64,000 nucleotides of DNA from CAIXSC01 sp046349935 (GTDB lineage Bacteria > Planctomycetota > Planctomycetia > Pirellulales > Pirellulaceae), in assembly GCA_046349935.1 (NCBI GenBank), contig JAXMBK010000008.1:310001-374000 (forward strand), written 5' to 3'. The position numbers were made by a program, and so were the translations under genes. Under the pieces are notes generated by a model. That model was given only the letters and a program-made list of their open reading frames with translations. It was not told the origin of the DNA and made no database searches. Shown piece by piece: positions 16,733-24,188 of the stretch. The stretch's first letter is position 1. The number at the start of each line of letters is the position of its first letter.

Positions 16733-18016
16733 CTACGACTTGGACTCGCCCTCGGGGGCGGCGTCTGGTTTCGATTCGCTCGACGGTCCTTCCGCAGCCT
16801 TTGGCTTTTCGGGCGCCTTATGTTGTACGGGCGCGAAGAACAGCACGGTCATCGCCCCGACCGCGGCCAGGATCAGACCCGCCGCGAAGAACGCATTCAC
16901 CTCGCCCCAGGTCCCTTGCTTGTACATCGTGAAGAAGGAATTCACGACCGGAGCGCAGCCAAAGACCAGCGGCATGACGTAAATCGGCTTGCCGCCGTAG
17001 TTGAAGGCCAAGATGAGCCCCAAGGCGCCGACCGCGCCGACGCCGCCTCCCAATAAGCTCCAAATGACTCCGGTAAACGACCATCCTTCCAACACGCTGC
17101 CGCCCAACAAAACGGCCGGCGCAATCACGGCGATCGCGAAATAAGCCAAGCCCACGCACAAGAAAGCCTGCATGCGGTTGCCGCCCAACCCCATCTGTCC
17201 CCAATGGAGCACGGGACCGTAAATGCCCCAGCAGCAGGCGGTCATGGCGACGGAAGCGATGACCAGCGGCCAACGGATGCTCGCGGGTTTCGAATCCGTC
17301 GGCTTGGCGGCCTGGGACTGTGCATCTTTGGTGGGGGCAGCCTTGGCAGCGACATCCTTGGATTGAGCATCTTTGGAAGGGGCGTCGTTGTTCTTGGCGT
17401 CCGCCGGTTTGTCCGCGTCGGATGCCGCCTTTGGGCCTTCGGCTGCGGCGTCCCCATTCTGCTCGGCCGAATTGAAGCGAGTCGGCGTCAACTTGGCGGC
17501 GGGCGCGACAGAGGGAGCGGCAGCCGGCGCAGTGCTCACTTTCTTCGGCGGTTTGGTCGGCGCGAAGAACAAAACGGTCATGGCGCCGATCGCCACCAGA
17601 ATGAGGCCGGCCGCAAAGAAGGCGTTGATCTCTTTCCACGTCTTCTGCCAATAGATGGTCCAGAACGAGTTGACCACAGGGGCGCAGCCGAACACGAGCG
17701 GCATCACATAAACGGGCAAGCCGCCGTAATTGAAAGCCAGGATGATGCCGAGCGCCCCGAGCGCGCCGACGCAGCCAGCCGCGAAGCTCCAAGCCAATCC
17801 GCGAATCGTCCAGGTCGCCTTCTTGCCGCTCGACGACATCACGAAGATCGGCACGACCACCGCGATGAGGAAATAGGCCAAGCCGACGCAGAGAAAGGCC
17901 CGCAGCCGGTTCCCGCCTAGCGATTCTTGCCCGATATGCAGGAGCGGCCCGTAAGTCCCCCAGCAGCACGCTGTCAGCAGGATGCTCCCGACGACATAAG
18001 GCAGTTTGACATTCAT
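16733..18016 (-). CDS. Ten-TM membrane protein made of two nearly identical five-TM halves (DMT/RhaT-like)
   Basis: 427 residues from ATG at 18016 (GGGAG about 10 bases upstream); a TTG at 18034 is the alternative. Residues about 1-150 and 255-405 are internal repeats. Shared segments include GGNRxxAFLCVGLAYF, LAFNYGGxPxYVMPLVFGC, APVVNSF and INAFFAAGLIL or VNAFFAAGLIL. Each half has five hydrophobic segments, resembling small DMT-superfamily or rhamnose-permease-like carriers. A linker of about 100 residues rich in Lys, Asp, Ala and Pro, with KDAQSKD-type repeats, joins them, and the tail is again charged. The substrate is unknown. Confidence 0.8.
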   Translation of the reverse strand: MNVKLPYVVGSILLTACCWGTYGPLLHIGQESLGGNRLRAFLCVGLAYFLIAVVVPIFVMSSSGKKATWTIRGLAWSFAAGCVGALGALGIILAFNYGGLPVYVMPLVFGCAPVVNSFWTIYWQKTWKEINAFFAAGLILVAIGAMTVLFFAPTKPPKKVSTAPAAAPSVAPAAKLTPTRFNSAEQNGDAAAEGPKAASDADKPADAKNNDAPSKDAQSKDVAAKAAPTKDAQSQAAKPTDSKPASIRWPLVIASVAMTACCWGIYGPVLHWGQMGLGGNRMQAFLCVGLAYFAIAVIAPAVLLGGSVLEGWSFTGVIWSLLGGGVGAVGALGLILAFNYGGKPIYVMPLVFGCAPVVNSFFTMYKQGTWGEVNAFFAAGLILAAVGAMTVLFFAPVQHKAPEKPKAAEGPSSESKPDAAPEGESKS

Positions 18017-18070
18017 CGCGGACGTATCTCCCAAGTGCTCAAACAGTCGTTCGTGTGTCTCTGCCGCAGC

Positions 18071-18847
18071 CTACCCGCCGCGAGCCGAGAGAACTTTGTC
18101 GCGCAGCGCATCTTGCAGCGGGTCGTCTTCCTCGGTGCAAAATCCGAGATGCAAGTGTCGACGCCAGCCTTCCGCACAGCGGAACAGCCCCGACATGCGC
18201 CCCACTTCCTCGTCCAAGTTGCGCAGGGTTTGCAGGTACGAATCGTGTCCCTGGCTTTCGTCCAGCCATTGCTTCTGACTGGCATGACACTCCAGCATCG
18301 CCACCTTCTTCTCTTCGACGTCGGTGACGTTGACGAAGAACTCCGGTTCGACCAGTTCCCGCAGCGGCGTGCGGTTCCAAAACGGCTGGCAGTGATACAA
18401 AGTCACTTTTTGCGACGAGACGGCCGTCGGTGGATCGACGGGGAAATTGGGCATGCCGCGACAGAAGGCGGCCGTCGTGACCAGCCGGCACGTCGCCGTG
18501 TGATCTTCCATGTAGTCGACGGGCGGATGCGTGAGAATGATGTCCGGCGCCACGCGGCGAATCACCGCGGCCACTCGCGCCAACGTCGGGCGATCGTAGA
18601 AGATATCGACGTCGTCGCACAGGCTGTCGTGGTAAATGGCCCCCACCGACTCGGCCGCGCGCATCGATTCTTCTCGGCGGATCTTGGCAATCGTCGCTCG
18701 GTCATGCTGCATGGAGCCGCAACAGCCGTTGGCGATCGTCTGGTAGTGAATCTCATAGCCCGCCTGCTGCAACAGCAGCAACGTGCCCGCCATGAAGAAC
18801 TCGATGTCGTCCGGATGGGCGCCGATCGCAAAGGCTTTCTTCGACAT
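18071..18847 (-). CDS. PIG-L family (LmbE-like) zinc deacetylase
   Basis: 258 residues from MSKKAFAIGAHPDDIEF at 18847. The AHPDD motif supplies zinc ligands and the catalytic Asp. A second conserved element, THPPVDYMEDHTATCRL, contains the later His ligand. The family removes acetyl groups from N-acetylglucosamine-containing compounds (for example in mycothiol or bacillithiol synthesis or lipid-linked sugars). Neighbours do not identify the substrate. A longer frame to 19453 crosses repeat-like DNA and is not used. Confidence 0.88.
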   Translation of the reverse strand: MSKKAFAIGAHPDDIEFFMAGTLLLLQQAGYEIHYQTIANGCCGSMQHDRATIAKIRREESMRAAESVGAIYHDSLCDDVDIFYDRPTLARVAAVIRRVAPDIILTHPPVDYMEDHTATCRLVTTAAFCRGMPNFPVDPPTAVSSQKVTLYHCQPFWNRTPLRELVEPEFFVNVTDVEEKKVAMLECHASQKQWLDESQGHDSYLQTLRNLDEEVGRMSGLFRCAEGWRRHLHLGFCTEEDDPLQDALRDKVLSARGG

Positions 18848-19140
18848 GCGTCGTCTCGGGTGGGGGGATGGGCGGCGTGGGGAGCGCCCGATAGGGCGCC
18901 GCCAGCGAGGCCCTAATGTCGCAAAATCCCCCTCCCGTCGCAACGGACCCGCGCCGGGCTGGCCGACGGCTCGCCGAACCATCTGGGGGCGATGGGGAAT
19001 TGCGGCAAATCGCACCACCCCGCCAACGGGAAATGACATGCGGCCCGGAGGAAATGGTCGGCCTTGCGCCAGGGTTTTGAGGGTGCGCTGTTTTTGGAAT
19101 TTGGCGTCATCGCACATTGTCACCAATGTGGTTTGATCGG

Positions 19141-19354
19141 CCCCGAAGGGGACGCGACAGGTCAGCCCAGAGCAGAGCGACACGGCGCAGCCGTGGCGCG
19201 ACGCCCTGGAAAAGCCTCGCTGTGGACGGAGCCCATGACGCGATCCTTCATCGATCAAAGTCCAGTCTCGTTCTCTTGCATCTCCGTGTTTCCATGTCTC
19301 CATGTCTCCGTGAGACAAACTTGACCGGGGCTGACCTGTCGTGCCCCTTCGGGG
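19141..19354. repeat. MITE-like element with about 28-bp terminal inverted repeats
   Basis: The left arm (19141-19168) starts CCCCGAAGGGG and continues to GACAGGTCAGCCC. The right arm (19327-19354) is its reverse complement except for a short 3-4 base difference in the middle. Between the arms lie about 158 bases with an inner palindrome (CACGGCGCAGCCGTG) and a small direct repeat (CCATGTCTCCATGTCTCCG). No transposase frame is inside. The rest of the 18848-19765 gap, on both sides of this element, shows no gene I can support. Confidence 0.65.
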
Positions 19355-19765
19355 CGGATGCCCCCAGTAACCACTCGCTCGTTTCCTTCTCGACAACGCT
19401 CGACGATCGTGTTCTTCCGTGGCGGCAATGGAAACAGCCGTCGGTATTTGCAAAACAGCGCAACTTCAATACGCCAGGGCGACGCTCGCTTTGTCCGCCA
19501 GCGTTCGCGTCTATCGGTGCGCGCAACCGATCGAACTCCGCAATCGCTTCGACGGACTCTGCACCGTCGTCGAATTGGTCTTCGATCTTACCGTCGGTCT
19601 CGTTACGCTCGACCGACGCCGCTGCGCTAACCGCGACGTCGTTCTCTGCTGCACGCGTAAGGAAGGGGGGAGCCGCCTGGATCGCTGCATCTTCCACTGG
19701 CCGGATCGGGACTGTGTGATGACATCGATCGTCGGTAACGAGCAACCTAAGCGTTGAGTTAGGGT

Positions 19766-20053
19766 TCAGACGCTTTCGACGATCAGGCCGCGATAAATGG
19801 CACCGCGATGCCGGTGCTGTGCTGCCTCTTGGTAGGTCGGGCTGTCATACCAGTCACGGGCGTCTTTCAGGGTCGGGAACTCGGCGATCACGACGCCTTC
19901 GACTTCCGGCCCTTCCAGTGTCAGATGCTTCCCGTATGCGGCCAGCACCTTGAGCGGACGTCCATCCAGCGTCCCCTTTACCATTTGCCAGTAGGCGTCC
20001 AATTCGGATTGATCGAGCGTCTTTTCACGCATGAACACGACGTAAGCGGGCAT
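19766..20053 (-). CDS. DUF1330 domain protein
   Basis: 95 residues, the usual length. The typical DUF1330 pattern is visible: MPAYVVFMREKTLDQSELDAY, then LEGPEVEGVVIAEFPTLKDARDWYDSPTYQEA and the end RHRGAIYRGLIVES. This is a dimeric alpha/beta-barrel ferredoxin-like fold of unknown biochemical role. It lies 32 bases after the SDR gene and appears to be the last gene of an ECF sigma-SDR-DUF1330 set. Confidence 0.9.
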   Translation of the reverse strand: MPAYVVFMREKTLDQSELDAYWQMVKGTLDGRPLKVLAAYGKHLTLEGPEVEGVVIAEFPTLKDARDWYDSPTYQEAAQHRHRGAIYRGLIVESV

Positions 20054-20085
20054 GGATTTCTCCTATTGAGGTGTGGGAATTGAGA

Positions 20086-20841
20086 TTAGCGCAACCCGCC
20101 GGAGGCAAGGATGACTTCACCGGTCAACCAACCGGAATCATCAGAGGCGAGAAACGCGACAACCTTGGCGATGTCCGACGGCGTACCTATTCGCCCCAGA
20201 GGGGTCATGGCGACGAGCTGCTTTTCGAGGTCGTTCCCGACGCCATACAGTCCCGCTTCCTTCGTCCCCGCGCTAAGCGTGGCGCCGGGATTGACGGAGT
20301 TTACGCGAATTTGTCGCGGGGAAAGTTCCTTTGATAACACGCCGGTCACGGCATCGAGGCCTGCTTTGCTGGCGGAGTAGATCGAGAATCCAGGCGGATG
20401 CGAGCGCGATGCGCCGGAGCCGATATTGATGATGCTTCCGCCATTCGGACCGAAATGTCGGAGCGATTCGCGGATGACCAGCAATGGCCCGAGCAGGTTG
20501 ACGTTGATCTGGCGGTAGAACTCCTCCTCTGTGAGTTCCACGACAGGCATCGCCCGATAAACTCCGGCATTGTTGACCAGAATGTCGAGCCAGCCGAAGG
20601 TTTCCTTCGCCCGTTCGAAGAGCCGGGCGACATCGGTGGACATCGCGACATCCCCTTGAATCGCAATGGCACGGCCGCCGGCAGCGGTAATCGCATCGAC
20701 GACGGATTCCGCGCCGGTTTGGTCGCTCGCGTAGTTCACCACGACTGCCGCACCAGCAGCGGCAAGTTCTTTGGCGATCCCTGCTCCGATGCCTTTAGAT
20801 GCCCCCGTCACCAGGGCGGTTTTGCCAATCAGATTCGACAT
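20086..20841 (-). CDS. Short-chain dehydrogenase/reductase (classical SDR)
   Basis: 251 residues. The start MSNLIGKTALVTGASKGIG at 20841 is fixed by an AGGAGG sequence about 8 bases upstream. The cofactor motif is TGASKGIG, the NNAG motif is in DILVNNAGVYR, the catalytic Ser is in IINIGSGASRS and the YSASKAG motif supplies Tyr and Lys. The end ASDDSGWLTGEVILASGG is typical of FabG-like 3-oxoacyl reductases, though the real substrate is open. It is preceded by a promoter-like motif shared with the adjacent sigma factor gene, suggesting that it is that factor's target. Confidence 0.92.
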   Translation of the reverse strand: MSNLIGKTALVTGASKGIGAGIAKELAAAGAAVVVNYASDQTGAESVVDAITAAGGRAIAIQGDVAMSTDVARLFERAKETFGWLDILVNNAGVYRAMPVVELTEEEFYRQINVNLLGPLLVIRESLRHFGPNGGSIINIGSGASRSHPPGFSIYSASKAGLDAVTGVLSKELSPRQIRVNSVNPGATLSAGTKEAGLYGVGNDLEKQLVAMTPLGRIGTPSDIAKVVAFLASDDSGWLTGEVILASGGLR

Positions 20842-20863
20842 GACTTGTCCTCCTTTCCCCTGA

Positions 20864-20889
20864 GACACCGCGGGAAGGAGACTGTGACA
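20864..20889 (-). promoter_or_regulatory. Candidate ECF-type promoter upstream of the SDR gene
   Basis: On the minus strand, TGTCACA (20889-20883) is followed after 15 bases by TGTC (20867-20864), 22 bases before the SDR ATG. The same arrangement, with the same spacing, occurs upstream of the ECF sigma gene (21870-21845). It resembles the TGTCACA...CGTC promoters reported for ECF41-type sigma factors. Assignment to the neighbouring sigma factor is inference. Confidence 0.6.
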
Positions 20890-20906
20890 AGACTCTTCAA
20901 GATTCT

Positions 20907-21788
20907 TCAGTTGAGGTGCAACGCCTTCTCAAAATCGCCATCGTCGAGCAGTTTTCGAAGCCAGCCGATTTGAGCTTTGGGTTCGAGAAAGGGATGCTCG
21001 CGGAAGATCGCTGCATATTGCTCGTCCACGGCATTCTCAATCGTTCGCACGACACCTTCTGTCGCTTCCGAGACGCGGCGCAGATGCTGCGGGACGAATT
21101 GAAGGTGATCGGGACCAATATGCCCCGCCTCAATGAAGCCCTTGGTCTTCTTTGGGCAACGGCAGGGATTGTTCGCGTTGATCAGGCCGCACTGCCCGTG
21201 CATGAACTGGTAGAGGTCGCGGCGGGCGCGTGCGAGGCTCTGCCGAAAGTTGTCAGCGGTCATTTCGAGGATTTCGCTGCCGACCGCATCGCTGGCTCCG
21301 AAGATCTCGCCGAGCGTGAAGATCAGACGTTGCTTGCGATCCAGGCAAAGCAACATCCCGATGGTGCAGGAGACTTTCGCTTCTTCAACCAGCAGCGGCA
21401 CCTCGACCGGCACGGATTTCGGATCGGGCAAATCCAAATCGGGCGTGTCATTGATGGCATCGCCGTAACTAGAGAAAGTCCGCGGCTCTCTCTCACCGCC
21501 GCGACGTTTCATGTTCAGGACGTGATTGGCCGTGATACGGTAAAGCCAGGTGCGGAACTGGCTTCTTCCTTGGAAGATTCTGAGCCGGGTGATGGCCTTG
21601 ATCAACACTTCCTGCGTGACTTCCTCGGCATCGTGCGCATGGAAGACCATCCGTAGAGCGATGTTGTAGATCCACGATTGATGTCGCAGAACCAGCCTTT
21701 CCAAGGCATCACGGCTGCCTTGCTTTGCCTTCTCAATCAGGTCGGTCTCTGTCGATTCATCGACGACTTCGGCAAAAGGATTTTGCAT
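20907..21788 (-). CDS. ECF-type RNA polymerase sigma factor with Cys-containing C-terminal extension
   Basis: 293 residues. Region 2 includes LVLRHQSWIYNIALRMVFHAHDAEEVTQEVLIKAI and FRTWLYRITANHVLN. Region 4 lies around CTIGMLLCLDRKQRLIFTLGEIFG to NFRQSLARARRDLYQFM. A C-terminal extension of about 100 residues begins CGLINANNPCRCPKKTKGF, with three Cys that could bind metal. No anti-sigma gene is adjacent, so the extension may regulate activity, as in ECF groups with fused domains. The gene and its upstream DNA carry a promoter motif also found before the SDR gene, implying autoregulation. The cassette reads as less GC-rich than its neighbours by eye, which may indicate transfer. Confidence 0.88.
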   Translation of the reverse strand: MQNPFAEVVDESTETDLIEKAKQGSRDALERLVLRHQSWIYNIALRMVFHAHDAEEVTQEVLIKAITRLRIFQGRSQFRTWLYRITANHVLNMKRRGGEREPRTFSSYGDAINDTPDLDLPDPKSVPVEVPLLVEEAKVSCTIGMLLCLDRKQRLIFTLGEIFGASDAVGSEILEMTADNFRQSLARARRDLYQFMHGQCGLINANNPCRCPKKTKGFIEAGHIGPDHLQFVPQHLRRVSEATEGVVRTIENAVDEQYAAIFREHPFLEPKAQIGWLRKLLDDGDFEKALHLN

Positions 21789-21844
21789 CGCCGGATTCCT
21801 CGCTCAAATCGTCTCATTTTACCCTCGTGGACACGAACTCCTTG

Positions 21845-21870
21845 GACACACATGGAACAGCACTGTGACA
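21845..21870 (-). promoter_or_regulatory. Candidate autoregulatory ECF-type promoter upstream of the sigma gene
   Basis: On the minus strand, TGTCACA (21870-21864), 15 bases, then TGTC (21848-21845). The predicted transcript start is about 50 bases before the sigma ATG at 21788. Both boxes and the spacing match the motif before the SDR gene; the bases right after TGTCACA are GTG here and GTC there. Confidence 0.6.
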
Positions 21871-22425
21871 ATCGCGTCCAAAATTGCAGTTGCTGCCTAA
21901 ACGCTCAAGTCTCGCCAGCGGTCGCTCTCGCGACTACGGACGGGATTTGAGTTTGCGAATCAGTCGGGTTGGTTGCCCTTCGTTTGAACGCGTGATCGCG
22001 ACCGTGGTGGACACGGCATTTACGCCGAAGCTTCCTCGGCAGGCCCGATGGAAGGAAACCGGGAATGAGAAGCGCATCAGCGAGCCAGGCGGCGTGTGAC
22101 TGCCGCCGAATGCCTCGAACAGCGTTCCACGTCGCAATTCGCTGATCGTTGAACAAGGAGACGCTGTCGATCGTCGTGGACCGCTCCGCGATCCCACTCT
22201 GGACCGCGGAGCGTTCTGGAAGCTTTGGCGTTCGACCGACGGAGCGGTCCACGACTTTGGTGATAAGTAAACGTCCCGTTGATATTGAAAGACAGCAAGT
22301 ATTCCGTGCGTAGGATTGTCGACAATCGAGACGCGAGGGCTGCTCGAATCGACAGCGATTACGCATCGACGCCTTTGGTCAGTCGACGCATCCACCGGGC
22401 TGATTCCGCGGCATTTGCTTCACCC
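21871..22425. other. Gene-poor region with a 16-bp perfect inverted repeat (22173-22188 / 22240-22255)
   Basis: About 550 bases without a supportable gene. The arms GTCGTGGACCGCTCCG and its exact complement lie 51 bases apart, with an inner related piece (TGGACCGCGGAGCG) between. It may be another dispersed palindromic family or a terminator between hisB and the sigma gene region. The arm resembles the hairpin after the DAHP synthase gene (35436-35454), which also reads CGTGG...CGCTCCGCG. Confidence 0.6.
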
Positions 22426-23013
22426 CTACAACGTCCCTTTAGTGCTCGGGATGCCCGTCATCCGCGGGTCGGCCTCTACCGCCATCCGGAACGCACGCGC
22501 TGCACTCTTGAAAATCCCCTCGCTGATGTGATGGCTGTTCCGGCCGTAGTGCAGCAATACATGCAAGTTGCACAACGCATTGGCCGACACCGACTGCCAA
22601 AAGTCCTGCACCAGTTCGCTGTCAAACTCGCCGATCTTCGCCGTCGGGAACGCCGCCTGAAACACCAGATAGCTGCGGCCGCTCAAGTCGATCGCCGTCG
22701 TCACCAGCGTCTCTTCCATCGGCAACGTCATGTGGCCGTAACGGCGGATGCCCGCTTTGTCCCCCAACGCCTGTTGGAAGGCCATTCCCAAACAAATGCC
22801 CACATCTTCCACGGTGTGATGTTGATCGACATGCAGGTCTCCGTCCGCCTGCACTTCCAAGTCGAACGAACCGTGCCGCGCGAACAGCGTCAGCATGTGA
22901 TCAAAGAACCCGACGCCCGTCTGGATCGACGACCGTCCGGTCCCATCGAGGTCCAACCGGAGCCGAATCTTCGTTTCGGCCGTTCCTCGCTTAATCTCGG
23001 CGGTTCGTCCCAT
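22426..23013 (-). CDS. hisB: Imidazoleglycerol-phosphate dehydratase
   Basis: HisB dehydrates imidazoleglycerol phosphate in histidine synthesis. 195 residues, the length of the monofunctional enzyme. Metal-binding motifs: GVGFFDHMLTLFARHGSFDL, DLHVDQHHTVEDVGICLG, FDSELVQDFWQSVS and LHVLLHYGRNSHHISEGIFKSAARAF. It is the third gene of a hisD-hisC-hisB operon, 58 bases after hisC. Confidence 0.97.
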   Translation of the reverse strand: MGRTAEIKRGTAETKIRLRLDLDGTGRSSIQTGVGFFDHMLTLFARHGSFDLEVQADGDLHVDQHHTVEDVGICLGMAFQQALGDKAGIRRYGHMTLPMEETLVTTAIDLSGRSYLVFQAAFPTAKIGEFDSELVQDFWQSVSANALCNLHVLLHYGRNSHHISEGIFKSAARAFRMAVEADPRMTGIPSTKGTL

Positions 23014-23071
23014 CGCAGGTCGCTCGCTTTCGTATTCGTCGTGTGCGTTGGTCAGGCGAGGTCGTCGCCCG

Positions 23072-24121
23072 TTACAGGAGACTCTTGAGCATCGCTAGGC
23101 AGGCGTCGGTCTGGTCGTCGGTCCCGACGCTGATTCGCAGCCCCTCGCCCCAGCCGGCGTAATTCATGTATCGGACTAGGATGCGCTGGGCTTTCAACCG
23201 TTCGTAGAGCGGTCGCAACTCGCGGGTTGCACAGGTCGCCCACACGAAATTCGCCTGCGAATCGGGGACGTCGAAGCCCCATTGCCGGAGCGTTTCGGTC
23301 ATCCGCGTCCGCGTCGCGATCACTCGCGCTCGATTTTCCGCCAGCCACTTTTGGTCCGCCAGCGCCGCCGTCGCCCCCGCGATGGACAGCGCATCGCAGT
23401 TGTACGAATCCTTCACCTTGATGAACTGTTGAATCAGCTCGGGATGAGCGACCAGGAAGCCGAATCGCAGGCCGGCCAAGGCGTACGACTTGCTCAGCGT
23501 GCGCGACACCATGATCTTCGGGTTGGCGCGCACCAGTCGCACTGCGCTATCTTCCGCAAAGTCGGCATACGCTTCGTCGACCAACAGCGGGCAGGGGAGC
23601 GAATCCGCCAGCGCCGTCAGCCGCTCGGCCGAAACCACCGTCCCGGTCGGGCTGTTGGGGTTGGGAAGAAACGCCAGACGCAGTTCAGGGTCCGCTTGGC
23701 CAAACGCCTCTGGCAGCGTCCAGTCGCGTTCAAATCTCACTTCCTGACTCCGAGCCCCCTGCAGTTCCGCGAGCGTGCGATACAGGATGTAGCTGGGGTA
23801 GGGGAGACGCAGAATCTGTCCCGGACCCACCAGCGCGCGGGTGACGATGGTCAGGATGTCGTCGCTGCCATTGCCGCACAAAATCCAATCCGGTTCGACG
23901 CCCAGCACCTGAGCGGCCTGCATGCGGAAGGCCGTCGCGAGCGGATCGGGATACCGCGCCAGCCCTGCATCCACCGCTTCGTGCAACGCTCGAGTCACCG
24001 CCGGCGACGCCGGGTACGGATTCTCGTTCGTATTGAGTTTGATGAATTTGCCGCCCTGCGGCTGCTCGCCCGGCGTGTAGCCGGCCATCGCGAGAATCTC
24101 GGGTCGAAAGAATGCGTTCAT
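23072..24121 (-). CDS. hisC: Histidinol-phosphate aminotransferase
   Basis: 349 residues from MNAFFRPEILAMAGYTPGEQ at 24121. This PLP enzyme interconverts imidazole acetol phosphate and histidinol phosphate. Motifs: IKLNTNENPYPASPAV at the N-terminus, GNGSDDILTIV, FLPNPNSPTGTVV, LLVDEAYADFAEDS and the PLP lysine in SRTLSKSYALAGLRFGF. It stands between hisD (67-base gap) and hisB (58-base gap). A longer frame upstream enters the hisD end in another frame and is rejected. Confidence 0.96.
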   Translation of the reverse strand: MNAFFRPEILAMAGYTPGEQPQGGKFIKLNTNENPYPASPAVTRALHEAVDAGLARYPDPLATAFRMQAAQVLGVEPDWILCGNGSDDILTIVTRALVGPGQILRLPYPSYILYRTLAELQGARSQEVRFERDWTLPEAFGQADPELRLAFLPNPNSPTGTVVSAERLTALADSLPCPLLVDEAYADFAEDSAVRLVRANPKIMVSRTLSKSYALAGLRFGFLVAHPELIQQFIKVKDSYNCDALSIAGATAALADQKWLAENRARVIATRTRMTETLRQWGFDVPDSQANFVWATCATRELRPLYERLKAQRILVRYMNYAGWGEGLRISVGTDDQTDACLAMLKSLL

Positions 24122-24188
24122 GCCGTCACTTTGCTGGAGATTGCGGTCGTTGGGCGCTGCTGGGGAGCGGACTCTGTGGGGCTGTTCT

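Noticed and set aside
19248..19745. Minus-strand frame of 165 codons, partly acidic
   Set aside because: It crosses the right arm of the MITE-like element, has no ribosome-binding site and no recognised sequence. A competing frame exists on the other strand.
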